DNA of 7,807 bases, taken from NCBI GenBank assembly GCA_009783065.1, contig WRHV01000026.1, forward strand, positions 1 to 7,807, in the 5' to 3' direction. A program made the position numbers and the translations under genes. Shown piece after piece: positions 1-7,200 of this stretch. How positions within the stretch are numbered: the stretch's first letter is position 1; the number at the start of each line of letters is the position of its first letter. The DNA comes from Betaproteobacteria bacterium. Lineage in GTDB: Bacteria > Pseudomonadota > Gammaproteobacteria > Burkholderiales > Burkholderiaceae. The notes under the pieces were generated by a model. The model saw only the letters and a program-made list of their open reading frames with translations, searched no databases and was not told where the DNA came from.

Positions 1-531
1 TCTGCAACGTTAAATGAACCCTATTTACAGTCAGCTCCTATGGTTTATAAAGTTGGAAACAGTGAATGGCATATGTTCTACATCTCTGGCATCCAGTGGA
101 TAAAGGGGAAAGAGCGTGTGGAATCTCAATATGTTCTTATGCATGCGATATCTACAGATGGAATTCACTGGATAAGAAACGGCAAAGCCATTTTGCCAGA
201 AATGGTTGAGTATGAGAGTCAGGTTAGCGCTGCCATCATGCAAATCAACAAAAAATATCACTTGTTTTTTTGTTATAGATATGGTCTTGATTTTAGAAAT
301 GCAAAAGATAGAGGGTATAAGATTGGATATGCATCTTCTGATGATTTAATAAATTGGCATCGAGACGACTCAAAAGCTGGTATTGAAGTATCAGAATCAG
401 GATGGGATTCTGAAATGTTAGCCTATCCCAGCATAATGAAAATTAATGAAAAACATATTATGTTTTATTGTGGCAATAATTTCGGTGAAAATGGTTTTGG
501 CTATGCTGAACTTGAAAATTTAATGAAATAG
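1..531 (+). CDS. GH43/GH32-like beta-propeller protein, 3' part only
   Basis: The reading frame is already open at base 1 and stops with TAG at 529-531, so the window holds only the last 176 residues and the true start lies upstream. At least three blade-like repeats are visible. Each has an aromatic-rich strand (HMFYISG, HLFFCYR, HIMFYCGN); the first two are followed by a Ser-x-Asp-x-x-x-Trp turn (STDGIHW, SSDDLINW), and the third by GFGYAEL. This pattern is typical of five-bladed propellers of glycosyl hydrolase families 43, 32 and 62. The stretch GWDSEMLAYPSIMKI resembles propeller proteins I recall from O-antigen and capsule clusters, where they are usually annotated only by fold. No signal peptide can be judged because the N-terminus is missing, and the catalytic acids cannot be assigned with confidence. 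It may trim or modify a glycan, or be a non-catalytic relative. The gene is clearly AT-rich compared with the cys genes downstream. The fold call is fairly sure, the substrate unknown. Confidence 0.75.
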   Translation, partial: SATLNEPYLQSAPMVYKVGNSEWHMFYISGIQWIKGKERVESQYVLMHAISTDGIHWIRNGKAILPEMVEYESQVSAAIMQINKKYHLFFCYRYGLDFRNAKDRGYKIGYASSDDLINWHRDDSKAGIEVSESGWDSEMLAYPSIMKINEKHIMFYCGNNFGENGFGYAELENLMK

Positions 532-575
532 CTAATTGTTGAAATATTTATTATTCATTTAATCATTCTTTATAT

Positions 576-1787
576 ATGCCTACTGTTTCAATTATTCTTA
601 CGTCTTTAAATCATGCTCCATTTTTAAGAGAAGCCATTAACAGCGTTCTGAACCAATCATTTTCAGATTTTGAGTTGATCATTTTGGATGACGCCTCAAC
701 AGACGATTCATGGAGAATTATTCATGAATATTCTGATGAGAGAATACGTACTTTTCGGAGCGATCATCCTGGAATGGCTGTAAAAAAAGTGAATGAAGCC
801 ATTTTCCAAACAGCAAAGGGAAAATATATCGCCATTCATCACTCCGACGACAAATGGCATCCTGAGAAACTGGAGAAGCAAATCGCTTTTCTTGATAATC
901 ACCCTGATACAGGAGCTGTGTTTACACACGTTCAAGTCATTAACGAACAAGGCAAACCATTTAATATGCCAGGGCATTTTTACCATCAGGTTTTTGACCA
1001 GCCAAACCGAACCCGTCATGAATGGCTGCGTTTTTTCCTTGAACACGGAAACGCTTTATGCCATCCAAGCGTATTAATAAGAAAATCCTGCTATTTGGAT
1101 TTTGGTCCGTATAAATATGGCCTACTGCAGGTGCCGGACCTTGATATGTGGATGCGTCTTTGCCTGCACTATCCTATTCATATTATTCAGGAAAAACTAA
1201 CCTGTTTTCGAGTGCGGAATAATGAGCAAAACACCAGCGGCAGCAAGCGCGAAACCTATGTCAGATTCACTTTTGAGACCTATCACCTTTTGGATAATTT
1301 CAGAAAAATTCATGATACGGCTAAACTCTATGCCATTTTTCCTGAATTTGAAGAAATTTATGCCGGAAAAAAAACGCACCCCCAGTTTATTTTCGCCATG
1401 CTTTGTATTGAAAAAAATTTTTATGGTGTGGGTGTTTTATATGGACTTAACCTGCTTTTTGAATTATTGCAGAACGAAAGTGACCGGAAATGGCTTTGGG
1501 AGGAATACGGATTTGAAAACCAAACCTATACCCAACTTACTGAAAATGATGTACTGTTGCGCGTCACCACAAATGAACTGCAAACACAACTTCATGAGTT
1601 GCAATCACAGCACAATAGAATGAATGCTGGATTTAATAAACTAGATAAACAATTTAATGAACTAAATGCGCAATTCGATAAGTGCAAAGAGGAGCTGGCA
1701 GCAGTGTACGCTTCACGAAGCTGGCAAATAACTTCCCCTTTTCGTTGGTTGAAACATATCGCGACCTCCATCATGTCACGCAGTTAA
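576..1787 (+). CDS. Family 2 glycosyltransferase with C-terminal coiled coil
   Basis: The 403-residue protein has an N-terminal GT-A domain. It opens with VSIILTSLNHAPFLREAI, followed by the nucleotide-binding strand ILDDASTDDS (about 36-45) and the metal-binding SDD within HHSDDKW (88-94). Family 2 enzymes of this kind transfer a sugar from a nucleotide donor to a growing glycan, usually on the cytoplasmic side of the inner membrane; donor and acceptor cannot be read here. The middle part (about 200-330) is unassigned. Residues 335-376 form regular heptads, followed by VYASRSWQITSPFRWL (377-392). This Ser-x-Ser-Trp plus Pro-Phe-Arg-Trp element recurs at the C-terminus of many polysaccharide glycosyltransferases and may be a membrane-associating helix. 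The ATG at 576 gives a natural family N-terminus, but no Shine-Dalgarno sequence precedes it. The 44-base gap upstream has only 6 G/C bases. The gene may be co-transcribed with the propeller gene before it. Confidence 0.92.
   Translation: MPTVSIILTSLNHAPFLREAINSVLNQSFSDFELIILDDASTDDSWRIIHEYSDERIRTFRSDHPGMAVKKVNEAIFQTAKGKYIAIHHSDDKWHPEKLEKQIAFLDNHPDTGAVFTHVQVINEQGKPFNMPGHFYHQVFDQPNRTRHEWLRFFLEHGNALCHPSVLIRKSCYLDFGPYKYGLLQVPDLDMWMRLCLHYPIHIIQEKLTCFRVRNNEQNTSGSKRETYVRFTFETYHLLDNFRKIHDTAKLYAIFPEFEEIYAGKKTHPQFIFAMLCIEKNFYGVGVLYGLNLLFELLQNESDRKWLWEEYGFENQTYTQLTENDVLLRVTTNELQTQLHELQSQHNRMNAGFNKLDKQFNELNAQFDKCKEELAAVYASRSWQITSPFRWLKHIATSIMSRS
1578..1703 (+). other. Tandem heptads coding for a coiled coil in the GT2
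   Basis: Residues 335-376 fall into six consecutive seven-residue units starting at L335, L342, M349, L356, L363 and C370, with another in-phase unit at V377. Gln recurs at unit position 4 (LQTQLHE, LQSQHNR, LDKQFNE, LNAQFDK). At DNA level these are 21-base units that have diverged, so they are not a simple tandem repeat. The pattern predicts an oligomerising helix between the catalytic domain and the terminal SRSW motif. Confidence 0.65.
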
Positions 1788-1799
1788 ATTGCTTTTTTT
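1780..1799 (+). terminator. Weak intrinsic terminator candidate at the GT2 stop
   Basis: GCAGT (1780-1784) can pair with ATTGC (1788-1792), including one G-T wobble, around a three-base loop TAA (1785-1787). That loop is the stop codon of the glycosyltransferase. Seven T residues follow directly (1793-1799). The stem is short and has few G-C pairs, so termination may be partial. The position, between the polysaccharide gene and the cysD promoter candidates, suits an operon boundary. Confidence 0.35.
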
Positions 1800-1847
1800 C
1801 AAACCATGATAGCTCTGAAAATCTGCTTAGGTTTTCGAGGCTGTTGT

Positions 1848-1875
1848 TTGGTGTTGAATTAACCTTTGTTACAAT
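1848..1875 (+). promoter_or_regulatory. Candidate extended -10 promoter for cysD
   Basis: TGTTACAAT (1867-1875) is an extended -10 element: TG, one base, then TACAAT, which matches TATAAT at 5 of 6 positions. A poor -35 (TTGGTG, 1848-1853, 3 of 6) lies 16 bases upstream, which matters less for an extended -10. Transcription would start near 1882, leaving a leader of about 20 bases without a Shine-Dalgarno sequence. Confidence 0.45.
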
Positions 1876-1894
1876 TTGCCTTTTCTTTCATAAT
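1866..1894 (+). promoter_or_regulatory. Candidate sigma70 promoter directly at the cysD start
   Basis: TTGTTA (1866-1871, 4 of 6 to TTGACA) and CATAAT (1889-1894, 5 of 6 to TATAAT) are separated by an ideal 17 bases. Transcription would start around 1901-1902, one or two bases before the cysD ATG at 1903, so the message would be leaderless or nearly so. It overlaps the other candidate, so the two could compete or be used alternatively. No operator repeat for a regulator such as CysB was recognised. Confidence 0.4.
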
Positions 1895-1902
1895 GGTTTC
1901 AG

Positions 1903-2808
1903 ATGCATCTCAACGCCTATCTGCGCTCTCTTGAAGCAGAAAGTATCCACATATTCCGTGAAGTCGCTGCCGGATTTGAAAAACCGGTTATGCTGTATTC
2001 GATTGGAAAAGATTCGTCGGTGTTGCTGCATCTGGCTAAAAAGGCTTTTTTTCCTGCACGGATTCCATTCCCGGTCATGCATGTGGACACGACCTGGAAA
2101 TTCAAGGAAATGATCACCTTTCGGGAACGTATGGCGAAAGCGTATGACCTGGATTTGATCGTGTATACGAATCCGGAAGGCATGGGGAATAAGGTAACGC
2201 CTTTTTCACACGGATCAGCACGCTATACAGACATCATGAAAACAGATGCGCTAAGGCAGGCGCTGGATTTGCATGGTTTTGACGCGGCTATTGGCGGTGC
2301 GCGCCGGGATGAAGAAAAATCACGGGCAAAGGAACGGATTTTTTCCGTAAGAGGCACTGGACACCGTTGGGATGCAAGAAGCCAGCGGCCTGAAATGTGG
2401 CATCTATATAATACGCGTCTGGCGAATGGGGAATCGATGCGTGTTTTCCCTCTTTCAAACTGGACAGAATTGGATGTGTGGGAATATATTCAGGCTGAGA
2501 ATATCGATGTCGTCCCGCTTTACTTTTCCAAAACACGCCCCGTTGTTCAACGTTCCGGCACCTGGATTATGGTGGATGATGCTGAGAAGATGGTATTCGA
2601 GCCGGACGAGCAAATTGAAATGCGGCAAGTGCGATTTCGGACATTAGGCTGCTGGCCTTTGTCTGGCGCGATTGAGTCGTCTGCTTTATCTGTCGATGAT
2701 ATCGTGTCTGAAATCCGGATGGCGAGACATTCAGAACGACAGGGCCGTCTGATTGATTCAGACCAGGCTGGTTCCATGGAAAAGAAAAAGCAGGAGGGAT
2801 ATTTTTGA
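1903..2808 (+). CDS. cysD: Sulfate adenylyltransferase subunit 2 (ATP sulfurylase small subunit)
   Basis: CysD makes adenosine 5'-phosphosulfate (APS) from sulfate and ATP in the cytoplasm, driven by GTP hydrolysis in its partner CysN. The 301-residue protein is collinear with E. coli CysD (302 residues as I recall). It has the PP-loop SIGKDSS (33-39), HVDTTWK (60-66), [15 protein letters not shown] (131-145), [11 protein letters not shown] near 250, and the usual C-terminal GYF. The start is fixed by an in-frame TAA at 1891 with no other start codon between it and the ATG at 1903; the next in-frame ATG would cut into the PP-loop domain. There is no Shine-Dalgarno sequence, which is odd given the strong one for the next gene. 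Its TGA (2806-2808) shares one base with the cysNC ATG, implying translational coupling. CysD homologues also appear as NodP in sulfation pathways, so assimilation is not the only possible role. Confidence 0.98.
   Translation: MHLNAYLRSLEAESIHIFREVAAGFEKPVMLYSIGKDSSVLLHLAKKAFFPARIPFPVMHVDTTWKFKEMITFRERMAKAYDLDLIVYTNPEGMGNKVTPFSHGSARYTDIMKTDALRQALDLHGFDAAIGGARRDEEKSRAKERIFSVRGTGHRWDARSQRPEMWHLYNTRLANGESMRVFPLSNWTELDVWEYIQAENIDVVPLYFSKTRPVVQRSGTWIMVDDAEKMVFEPDEQIEMRQVRFRTLGCWPLSGAIESSALSVDDIVSEIRMARHSERQGRLIDSDQAGSMEKKKQEGYF
2792..2798 (+). promoter_or_regulatory. Strong ribosome binding site for cysNC
   Basis: AGGAGGG lies inside the last codons of cysD. Its GGAGG core (2793-2797) ends 7 bases before a TTG at 2805 and 10 bases before the ATG at 2808, both in the same frame. 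The ATG is preferred as the stronger codon and because it makes the common TGATG stop-start overlap. Using TTG would add one residue. Confidence 0.8.
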
Positions 2809-4658
2809 TGGCATCTGAAAAATCCCTTTTACGCATTCTGAGTTGCGGCAGTGTGGATGATGGTAAAAGCACGCTGATCGGACGCATTCTATACGACTGC
2901 GGCACGCTGTACGAAGATCAGCTTCGACAACTGGAAAAAGAGCGTACACACGAGGGCTTCCCGGATTTTTCCTGCCTGCTGGACGGGCTTCTCGCAGAGC
3001 GGGAACAGGCTATCACGATTGATGTGGCTTATCGTTCTTTCCGTACCGAAACGCGACGTTATATTGTGGCCGATGCACCGGGACACGAGCAATACACCCG
3101 TAATATGGTTACCGGCGCGTCCAATTCGGATGTTGCGCTTTTGCTGATTGATGCAACCCGCGTCAATGATGGGCTTTTGCCACAAACCATCCGGCATACG
3201 CTGATTGCCTCATTGATAGGCATTCCGGATATTGTGGTCGCTGTTAACAAGATGGATCGACTGGATTTTAGTCAAACCGTTTTTGAAGAAATTGAAAAAG
3301 CTTATCGTGAAAAAATTAAAGACTTATCCTTTCGCTCAGTAACCTGCATCCCGGTTTCCGCTCTTAAGGGAGACAATGTCTGTAAAAGGAGTGTGCAGAC
3401 ACCCTGGTATGCAGGACCGACGCTTTTGGAGATACTGGAAGGACTTGAGCCCCCAAGCTATGCCAATGGCCCTTTTTGCATGCCGGTTCAGTGGGTCGCC
3501 CGTCAACAGGATTTTCGCGGGCTTTCCGGTACAGTCTTATCAGGGACTCTTAATAAAGGCAGTCAAGTACTACTGTTGCCTTCAGGTATACAAAGCACGA
3601 TAAAACGAATTGCCACCTATGATGGTGATCTCTCATCCATGGCTGAAGGGCAGGCTGTGTGCATCCAGTTGGATGATGATGTCGATGCCGGACGTGGTGA
3701 GGTCGTGGTGGATGCAAAAGCGCCTCTTGAAATGGCGGATCAGTTTGCCGCGCACATGATCTGGCTGAATGATCCACCTCTTGTCGCAGGACGCAGTTAT
3801 ATTTTTCGCCAGGGAACTTCCGAAGTCATTGCGACCATATCAGAATTGTCTCTTCGTTTCGATCTGGATTCGATGCAAGAGCAACCCGCCAGGGAATTGA
3901 AACCGAATGATATCGGGCAAATCAAACTGTCACTTAACCGGCCAGTCCCTTTTATGCCCTATGCCCAACATCGTGATCTGGGCGGCTTTTTGCTGGTCGA
4001 CAGGATCACGGGCAATACGGTGGGTGCGGGCTTAATTGAATATGGCTTGTATCGCAGCCATACTATACATTGGCACGAATTTGAGTTAAACAAGGCTGCA
4101 CATGCCGGTCTCAAAAACCAAAAACCCTGCACGATCTGGTTTACGGGACTTTCGGCTTCCGGCAAATCAACGCTGGCGAATATGGTTGCCAAAATGCTAT
4201 ATGCCGATGGCAAACATGTTTATATATTGGATGGCGACAACCTTCGACACGGTCTTAACCGTGATTTGGGCTTTAAGGAAGCTGACCGAGCAGAAAATAT
4301 ACGCCGGGCCGGTGAAGTGGCACGGCTGATGGTGGATGCAGGCCTGATCGTGTTGGCTTCTTTTATTTCGCCATTCCAGCGCGATAGAATTGCCGTGCGA
4401 GAACGTTTTGAAAGTGGTGAATTTTACGAAATTTTCGTTGATACACCGATTGAAGTCTGCATCAAAAGAGATCCGAAAGGGTTATATGCACAGGCACTAG
4501 CTGGTAAAATTCCTAATTTTACAGGGATCTCAGCGCCTTTTGAAATTCCCGAAAAACCGGATCTTCGTCTGGATGGGAAAAAACGTCCGGAAGAGCTTGT
4601 AGATGAGGTCATGCGTTTTCTTATGAAACGTCTACAACCAGCTGAAGCGGACTTTTGA
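2808..4658 (+). CDS. cysNC: Bifunctional sulfate adenylyltransferase subunit 1 / APS kinase
   Basis: This 616-residue fusion joins CysN, the GTPase that drives ATP sulfurylase with CysD, to CysC, which phosphorylates APS to PAPS. The GTPase part shows G1 GSVDDGKST (14-22), switch region REQAITIDVAYR (about 65-76), G3 DAPGHEQYTRNM (from 89), G4 NKMD (147-150) and G5-like SALKGDN. Beta-barrel domains of the elongation-factor type follow (about 220-430). The kinase part has Walker A GLSASGKST (447-455), DGDNLRHGLNRDLGF (from 475), ISP with the serine at about 521, and DPKGLYAQALAG with NFTGI near the end. All key motifs of both halves are intact, so both activities are expected. The switch region has Ala where E. 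coli CysN has Gly (REQG), probably a tolerated variant. Fusion architecture is common in proteobacteria and is that of rhizobial NodQ. A 33-base gap separates it from the importer genes. Confidence 0.98.
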   Translation: MASEKSLLRILSCGSVDDGKSTLIGRILYDCGTLYEDQLRQLEKERTHEGFPDFSCLLDGLLAEREQAITIDVAYRSFRTETRRYIVADAPGHEQYTRNMVTGASNSDVALLLIDATRVNDGLLPQTIRHTLIASLIGIPDIVVAVNKMDRLDFSQTVFEEIEKAYREKIKDLSFRSVTCIPVSALKGDNVCKRSVQTPWYAGPTLLEILEGLEPPSYANGPFCMPVQWVARQQDFRGLSGTVLSGTLNKGSQVLLLPSGIQSTIKRIATYDGDLSSMAEGQAVCIQLDDDVDAGRGEVVVDAKAPLEMADQFAAHMIWLNDPPLVAGRSYIFRQGTSEVIATISELSLRFDLDSMQEQPARELKPNDIGQIKLSLNRPVPFMPYAQHRDLGGFLLVDRITGNTVGAGLIEYGLYRSHTIHWHEFELNKAAHAGLKNQKPCTIWFTGLSASGKSTLANMVAKMLYADGKHVYILDGDNLRHGLNRDLGFKEADRAENIRRAGEVARLMVDAGLIVLASFISPFQRDRIAVRERFESGEFYEIFVDTPIEVCIKRDPKGLYAQALAGKIPNFTGISAPFEIPEKPDLRLDGKKRPEELVDEVMRFLMKRLQPAEADF

Positions 4659-4678
4659 TGTACTGGCGAGTTGTTTTT

Positions 4679-4682
4679 GGAG
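4679..4682 (+). promoter_or_regulatory. Ribosome binding site deciding the binding-protein start
   Basis: GGAG at 4679-4682 ends 9 bases before the ATG at 4692 but only 3 bases before the in-frame TTG at 4686. The ATG is therefore the likely start. It also gives a signal peptide beginning Met-Ile-Lys-Arg, whereas the TTG would only add two residues. Confidence 0.7.
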
Positions 4683-4691
4683 TGATTGTCT

Positions 4692-5666
4692 ATGATTAAA
4701 CGTTTTTTTGGCATGGTATTTTGGACTGGGCTTTTCGTCATTCTGTCCAGTTCGGCCAGCCATGCGAATACAACGCTGCGAGTGGGATATTTTCCCAACA
4801 TTACACATGCTCACGCCCTGATAGCGCAAAATATGGCATCAGAGGGAAAAGGCTGGTACGAAAAGCGTTTGCCGAACGTAAAAATACAATGGCAAAGCTT
4901 TAATGCAGGCCCTTCGGCAATGGAGGCCATGTTTGCTAGGTCTCTTGACTTGACTTATGTAGGACCAAGCCCTGCTCTTAATGCCTTTATCCGGTCCAAA
5001 AACAAAGGTATTTCAGTTATATCCGGGGCTGTTCGAGGAGGCGCCGGTCTGGTTGTGCCGCAAAATAGTTCTCTCAATAAACCACAAGACTTCAAGGGGA
5101 AAAAAATAGCCACGCCTCAACTCGGCAACACACAGGATATTGCCTGCCGGCACTGGCTGACTCAGGCCGGACTCCATGTCACGCAGACCGGTGGAGATGT
5201 TTCTGTTGTCCCTACCCGCAATCCGAATATGCTTCCGCTTTTTGTGACCGGTGAGATTGATGCGGCGTGGACGGTTGAACCTTGGCTTTCCCGTCTTGAA
5301 ATGGAAGGCAAGGGACGGTTAATTTATGCTGAACCAGCGGCAGAATCCATCACGACCATCCTGGTTGCAAACAGTGAGTTCATGCAAAAATCACCTGATC
5401 TGATGCGCCAGTTTTATCAGGCCCACGCAGAGCTTACGGAGTGGATCAAACAAAATCCGAAAGAAGCGCAGCGCAGGGTAGCTGATGAGCTGAGCAAGCA
5501 AACTCGGCGTACATTTCCGATTAAGCTAGTGGAACATGCATGGCCCCGGCTGGTCTTTGATAACAAAATCACAGTGGATAACTTCCGTTTTTCACTGAAA
5601 GCCGCGCAGAATGCCGGTTTTATCAAGGAAAAACACGATATTACTCACATTGTATCTGTACCATGA
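4692..5666 (+). CDS. Periplasmic substrate-binding protein, SsuA/TauA/NrtA type
   Basis: The 324-residue protein begins with a Sec signal peptide: basic Lys3-Arg4, a hydrophobic core (5-18) and likely cleavage after Ser-His-Ala (residue 25). There is no lipobox cysteine, so the mature protein should be soluble in the periplasm. The mature part starts LRVGYFPNITHAHAL and contains NAGPSAMEAMFARSLDLTYV, YVGPSPALNAFI, a PQLGNTQDIACRHWL stretch and AAWTVEPW. These are hallmarks of the NMT1/SsuA-like binding-protein family, whose members take up sulfonates, taurine, nitrate and other small anions. The ligand cannot be read from sequence. The genes upstream suggest a sulfur compound, and the absence of a nearby desulfonating enzyme leaves sulfate itself open. 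Its TGA overlaps the ATG of the ATPase by four bases (ATGA), and the order binding protein, ATPase, permease indicates one transporter. Confidence 0.92.
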   Translation: MIKRFFGMVFWTGLFVILSSSASHANTTLRVGYFPNITHAHALIAQNMASEGKGWYEKRLPNVKIQWQSFNAGPSAMEAMFARSLDLTYVGPSPALNAFIRSKNKGISVISGAVRGGAGLVVPQNSSLNKPQDFKGKKIATPQLGNTQDIACRHWLTQAGLHVTQTGGDVSVVPTRNPNMLPLFVTGEIDAAWTVEPWLSRLEMEGKGRLIYAEPAAESITTILVANSEFMQKSPDLMRQFYQAHAELTEWIKQNPKEAQRRVADELSKQTRRTFPIKLVEHAWPRLVFDNKITVDNFRFSLKAAQNAGFIKEKHDITHIVSVP

Positions 5667-6439
5667 CGCTGCCCCGCCTCATTCTGGAAAAAATAAACAA
5701 GCATTTTCCTGGAAAAGGCAATGAACCGGTTGTGGCTCTGGATAATGTATCACTTACCGTCAATGCCGGTGAATATGTTTGCCTTTTGGGTAGAAGCGGT
5801 AGCGGCAAATCAACGCTTTTGTCTGTGGTTGCGGGGCTTGAATCTCCTGATTCCGGAAAAATGCTGGTGGATGGCCAGCCTGTTTCAGGGCCGGATAGAA
5901 GCCGAATGCTCATGTTTCAAGAAGCGGCTCTTTTTCCCTGGCTTGATGTTCGCGACAACGTACTTTACGGCCTGAATTTACTGGATAAGCTGACACAATC
6001 AGAGCGCCTGGAACTGGCCAACGAGTATATTGAAATGGTGGGACTAACCCGTTTCAGGCATTTCCGAATCCATGAACTTTCAGGCGGCATGCGGCAAAGA
6101 ACGGCACTTGCAAGAGCCCTGGCGCCAAATCCTGAAATGCTGCTGATGGACGAACCCTTTAGCGCTCTGGATGCCATGACAAGGGAGCAGCTTTACGCAG
6201 ACATGCAGCGTATCTGGACAGAAACCGGCAAAACCATTCTCATGGTAACTCATAATGTACGTGAAGCCGTCTGTGTCGGTAGCCGGATTGTATTAATGGA
6301 AGCACCAGGCAAAATTGTTGGAGACGAAACCGTATCACTGCCTTATCCACGTTCCATGAATGATCCGGAACTTGCCAAGGCCGCTGCTGCCATTTCTTCG
6401 CTATTACCACAGTCTGACAGAGGAGGCGCCGGTTTATGA
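5663..6439 (+). CDS. ABC importer ATPase, SsuB/TauB/NrtD type
   Basis: The 258-residue nucleotide-binding subunit has every expected motif: Walker A GRSGSGKST (43-51), Q-loop Gln86 in FQEAALFPW, signature LSGGMRQR (139-146), Walker B MLLMDEP with Asp163-Glu164, the D-loop SALD, and switch His197 in MVTHN. FQEAALFPWLDVRDNV and LMEAPGKI are typical of the sulfonate/taurine/nitrate importer ATPases. Two subunits should sit on the cytoplasmic face of the permease and power uptake. The ATG lies in an ATGA overlap with the binding-protein stop and has no clear Shine-Dalgarno sequence, so translation probably depends on coupling. The 3' end overlaps the permease start in the same manner. Confidence 0.96.
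   Translation: MTLPRLILEKINKHFPGKGNEPVVALDNVSLTVNAGEYVCLLGRSGSGKSTLLSVVAGLESPDSGKMLVDGQPVSGPDRSRMLMFQEAALFPWLDVRDNVLYGLNLLDKLTQSERLELANEYIEMVGLTRFRHFRIHELSGGMRQRTALARALAPNPEMLLMDEPFSALDAMTREQLYADMQRIWTETGKTILMVTHNVREAVCVGSRIVLMEAPGKIVGDETVSLPYPRSMNDPELAKAAAAISSLLPQSDRGGAGL
6421..6426 (+). promoter_or_regulatory. Strong ribosome binding site for the permease
   Basis: A perfect AGGAGG lies in the last codons of the ATPase gene and ends 9 bases before the ATG at 6436. It supports that start and suggests independent initiation on the permease besides coupling through the ATGA overlap. Confidence 0.8.
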
Positions 6440-7200
6440 AAACACGTGTGCTGGCATGCCTGGTTTGTTTTCTTGCGCTGGCTTTCTGGCAAACCGCTAG
6501 TCACTTGGAATGGGTTTCTCCTATTTTGCTTCCAGCACCACTGGATATCGGACGTTATTTGTTCGAATCCATTCTCGATGGCATTTTGCCTCAGGCATTG
6601 ATGATTACGCTTGGTCGTCTGTTTATCGGATATTGCCTCGGACTTTTGGTTGGCATATTTCTCGGTTTTTTGCTCTACTACAGCGCATTAATGCGCAGCA
6701 CCATCGGCGTCGTTGCTCTAGGTTTGCAAACATTGCCTTCTGTTTGCTGGGCACCGCTTGCCATCCTTTGGTTTGGACAAACGGAAAGCGCCATGTATTT
6801 TGTTGTGGTAATGGGTTCCATTTGGGCCATTACCATTGCGACAGAAAACGCCATTCAGTCCGTACCGCCGCTTTATGTACGAGCTGCTCGCGTCATGGGT
6901 TCCACAGGATTGCACACTTGGAGAACCATTATTCTTCCTGCTGCGCTTCCACAACTGCTCAATGGCGCCAAATTGGGTTGGGCATTTGCCTGGCGTTCGC
7001 TTATGGCGGCTGAAATCTATGTCATGATCATTGCCAATATGGGACTGGGGCAGCTTCTTCATTTCGGGCGTGAATTGAATGCGATGGACCAGGCAATGGC
7101 CGTCATGGTGGTTATTGTGCTGATCGGGTTTGTAACAGACCGATTGCTATTTATGCCTGCTGAAAAATATTTAAGGAAAACACGAGGGCTCTCTGCATGA
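6436..7200 (+). CDS. ABC importer permease, SsuC/TauC/NrtB type
   Basis: This 254-residue inner-membrane protein belongs to the binding-protein-dependent transport permease family. Hydrophobic segments are visible at about 5-21, 60-83, 88-112, 117-138, 180-203 and 219-240, the six-helix layout usual for SsuC. The cytoplasmic EAA coupling loop is textbook: Arg-Ala-Ala at 149-151, Gly155, Ile165 and Leu-Pro at 167-168. This is where the ATPase docks. A homodimer would form the pore. The start is supported by AGGAGG 9 bases upstream and by the four-base overlap with the ATPase gene. It ends in GCATGA, in which a new ATG overlaps the stop but opens only a five-codon frame. It appears to be the last gene of the cys/transporter unit. 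Confidence 0.96.
   Translation: MKTRVLACLVCFLALAFWQTASHLEWVSPILLPAPLDIGRYLFESILDGILPQALMITLGRLFIGYCLGLLVGIFLGFLLYYSALMRSTIGVVALGLQTLPSVCWAPLAILWFGQTESAMYFVVVMGSIWAITIATENAIQSVPPLYVRAARVMGSTGLHTWRTIILPAALPQLLNGAKLGWAFAWRSLMAAEIYVMIIANMGLGQLLHFGRELNAMDQAMAVMVVIVLIGFVTDRLLFMPAEKYLRKTRGLSA

Noticed and set aside
1682..2113. A 143-codon + strand frame spanning the GT2 end, the gap and the cysD start
   Set aside because: It lies in another frame across two well-supported genes, has no recognisable domain and an improbable Cys/Phe-rich composition. It is a shadow frame.
2805..2807. TTG as the cysNC start
   Set aside because: Its spacing to AGGAGG is good, but the adjacent in-frame ATG at 2808 is a stronger codon and makes the usual TGATG overlap. 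The difference is a single residue.
2567..2905. Antisense open frame of 112 codons across the cysD/cysNC junction
   Set aside because: It is fully opposite two clear enzymes, has no family features and no ribosome binding site that I can see.
6718..7062. Antisense frame of 114 codons inside the permease
   Set aside because: The + strand frame is a complete ABC permease with its EAA motif. The antisense product has no recognisable motif.
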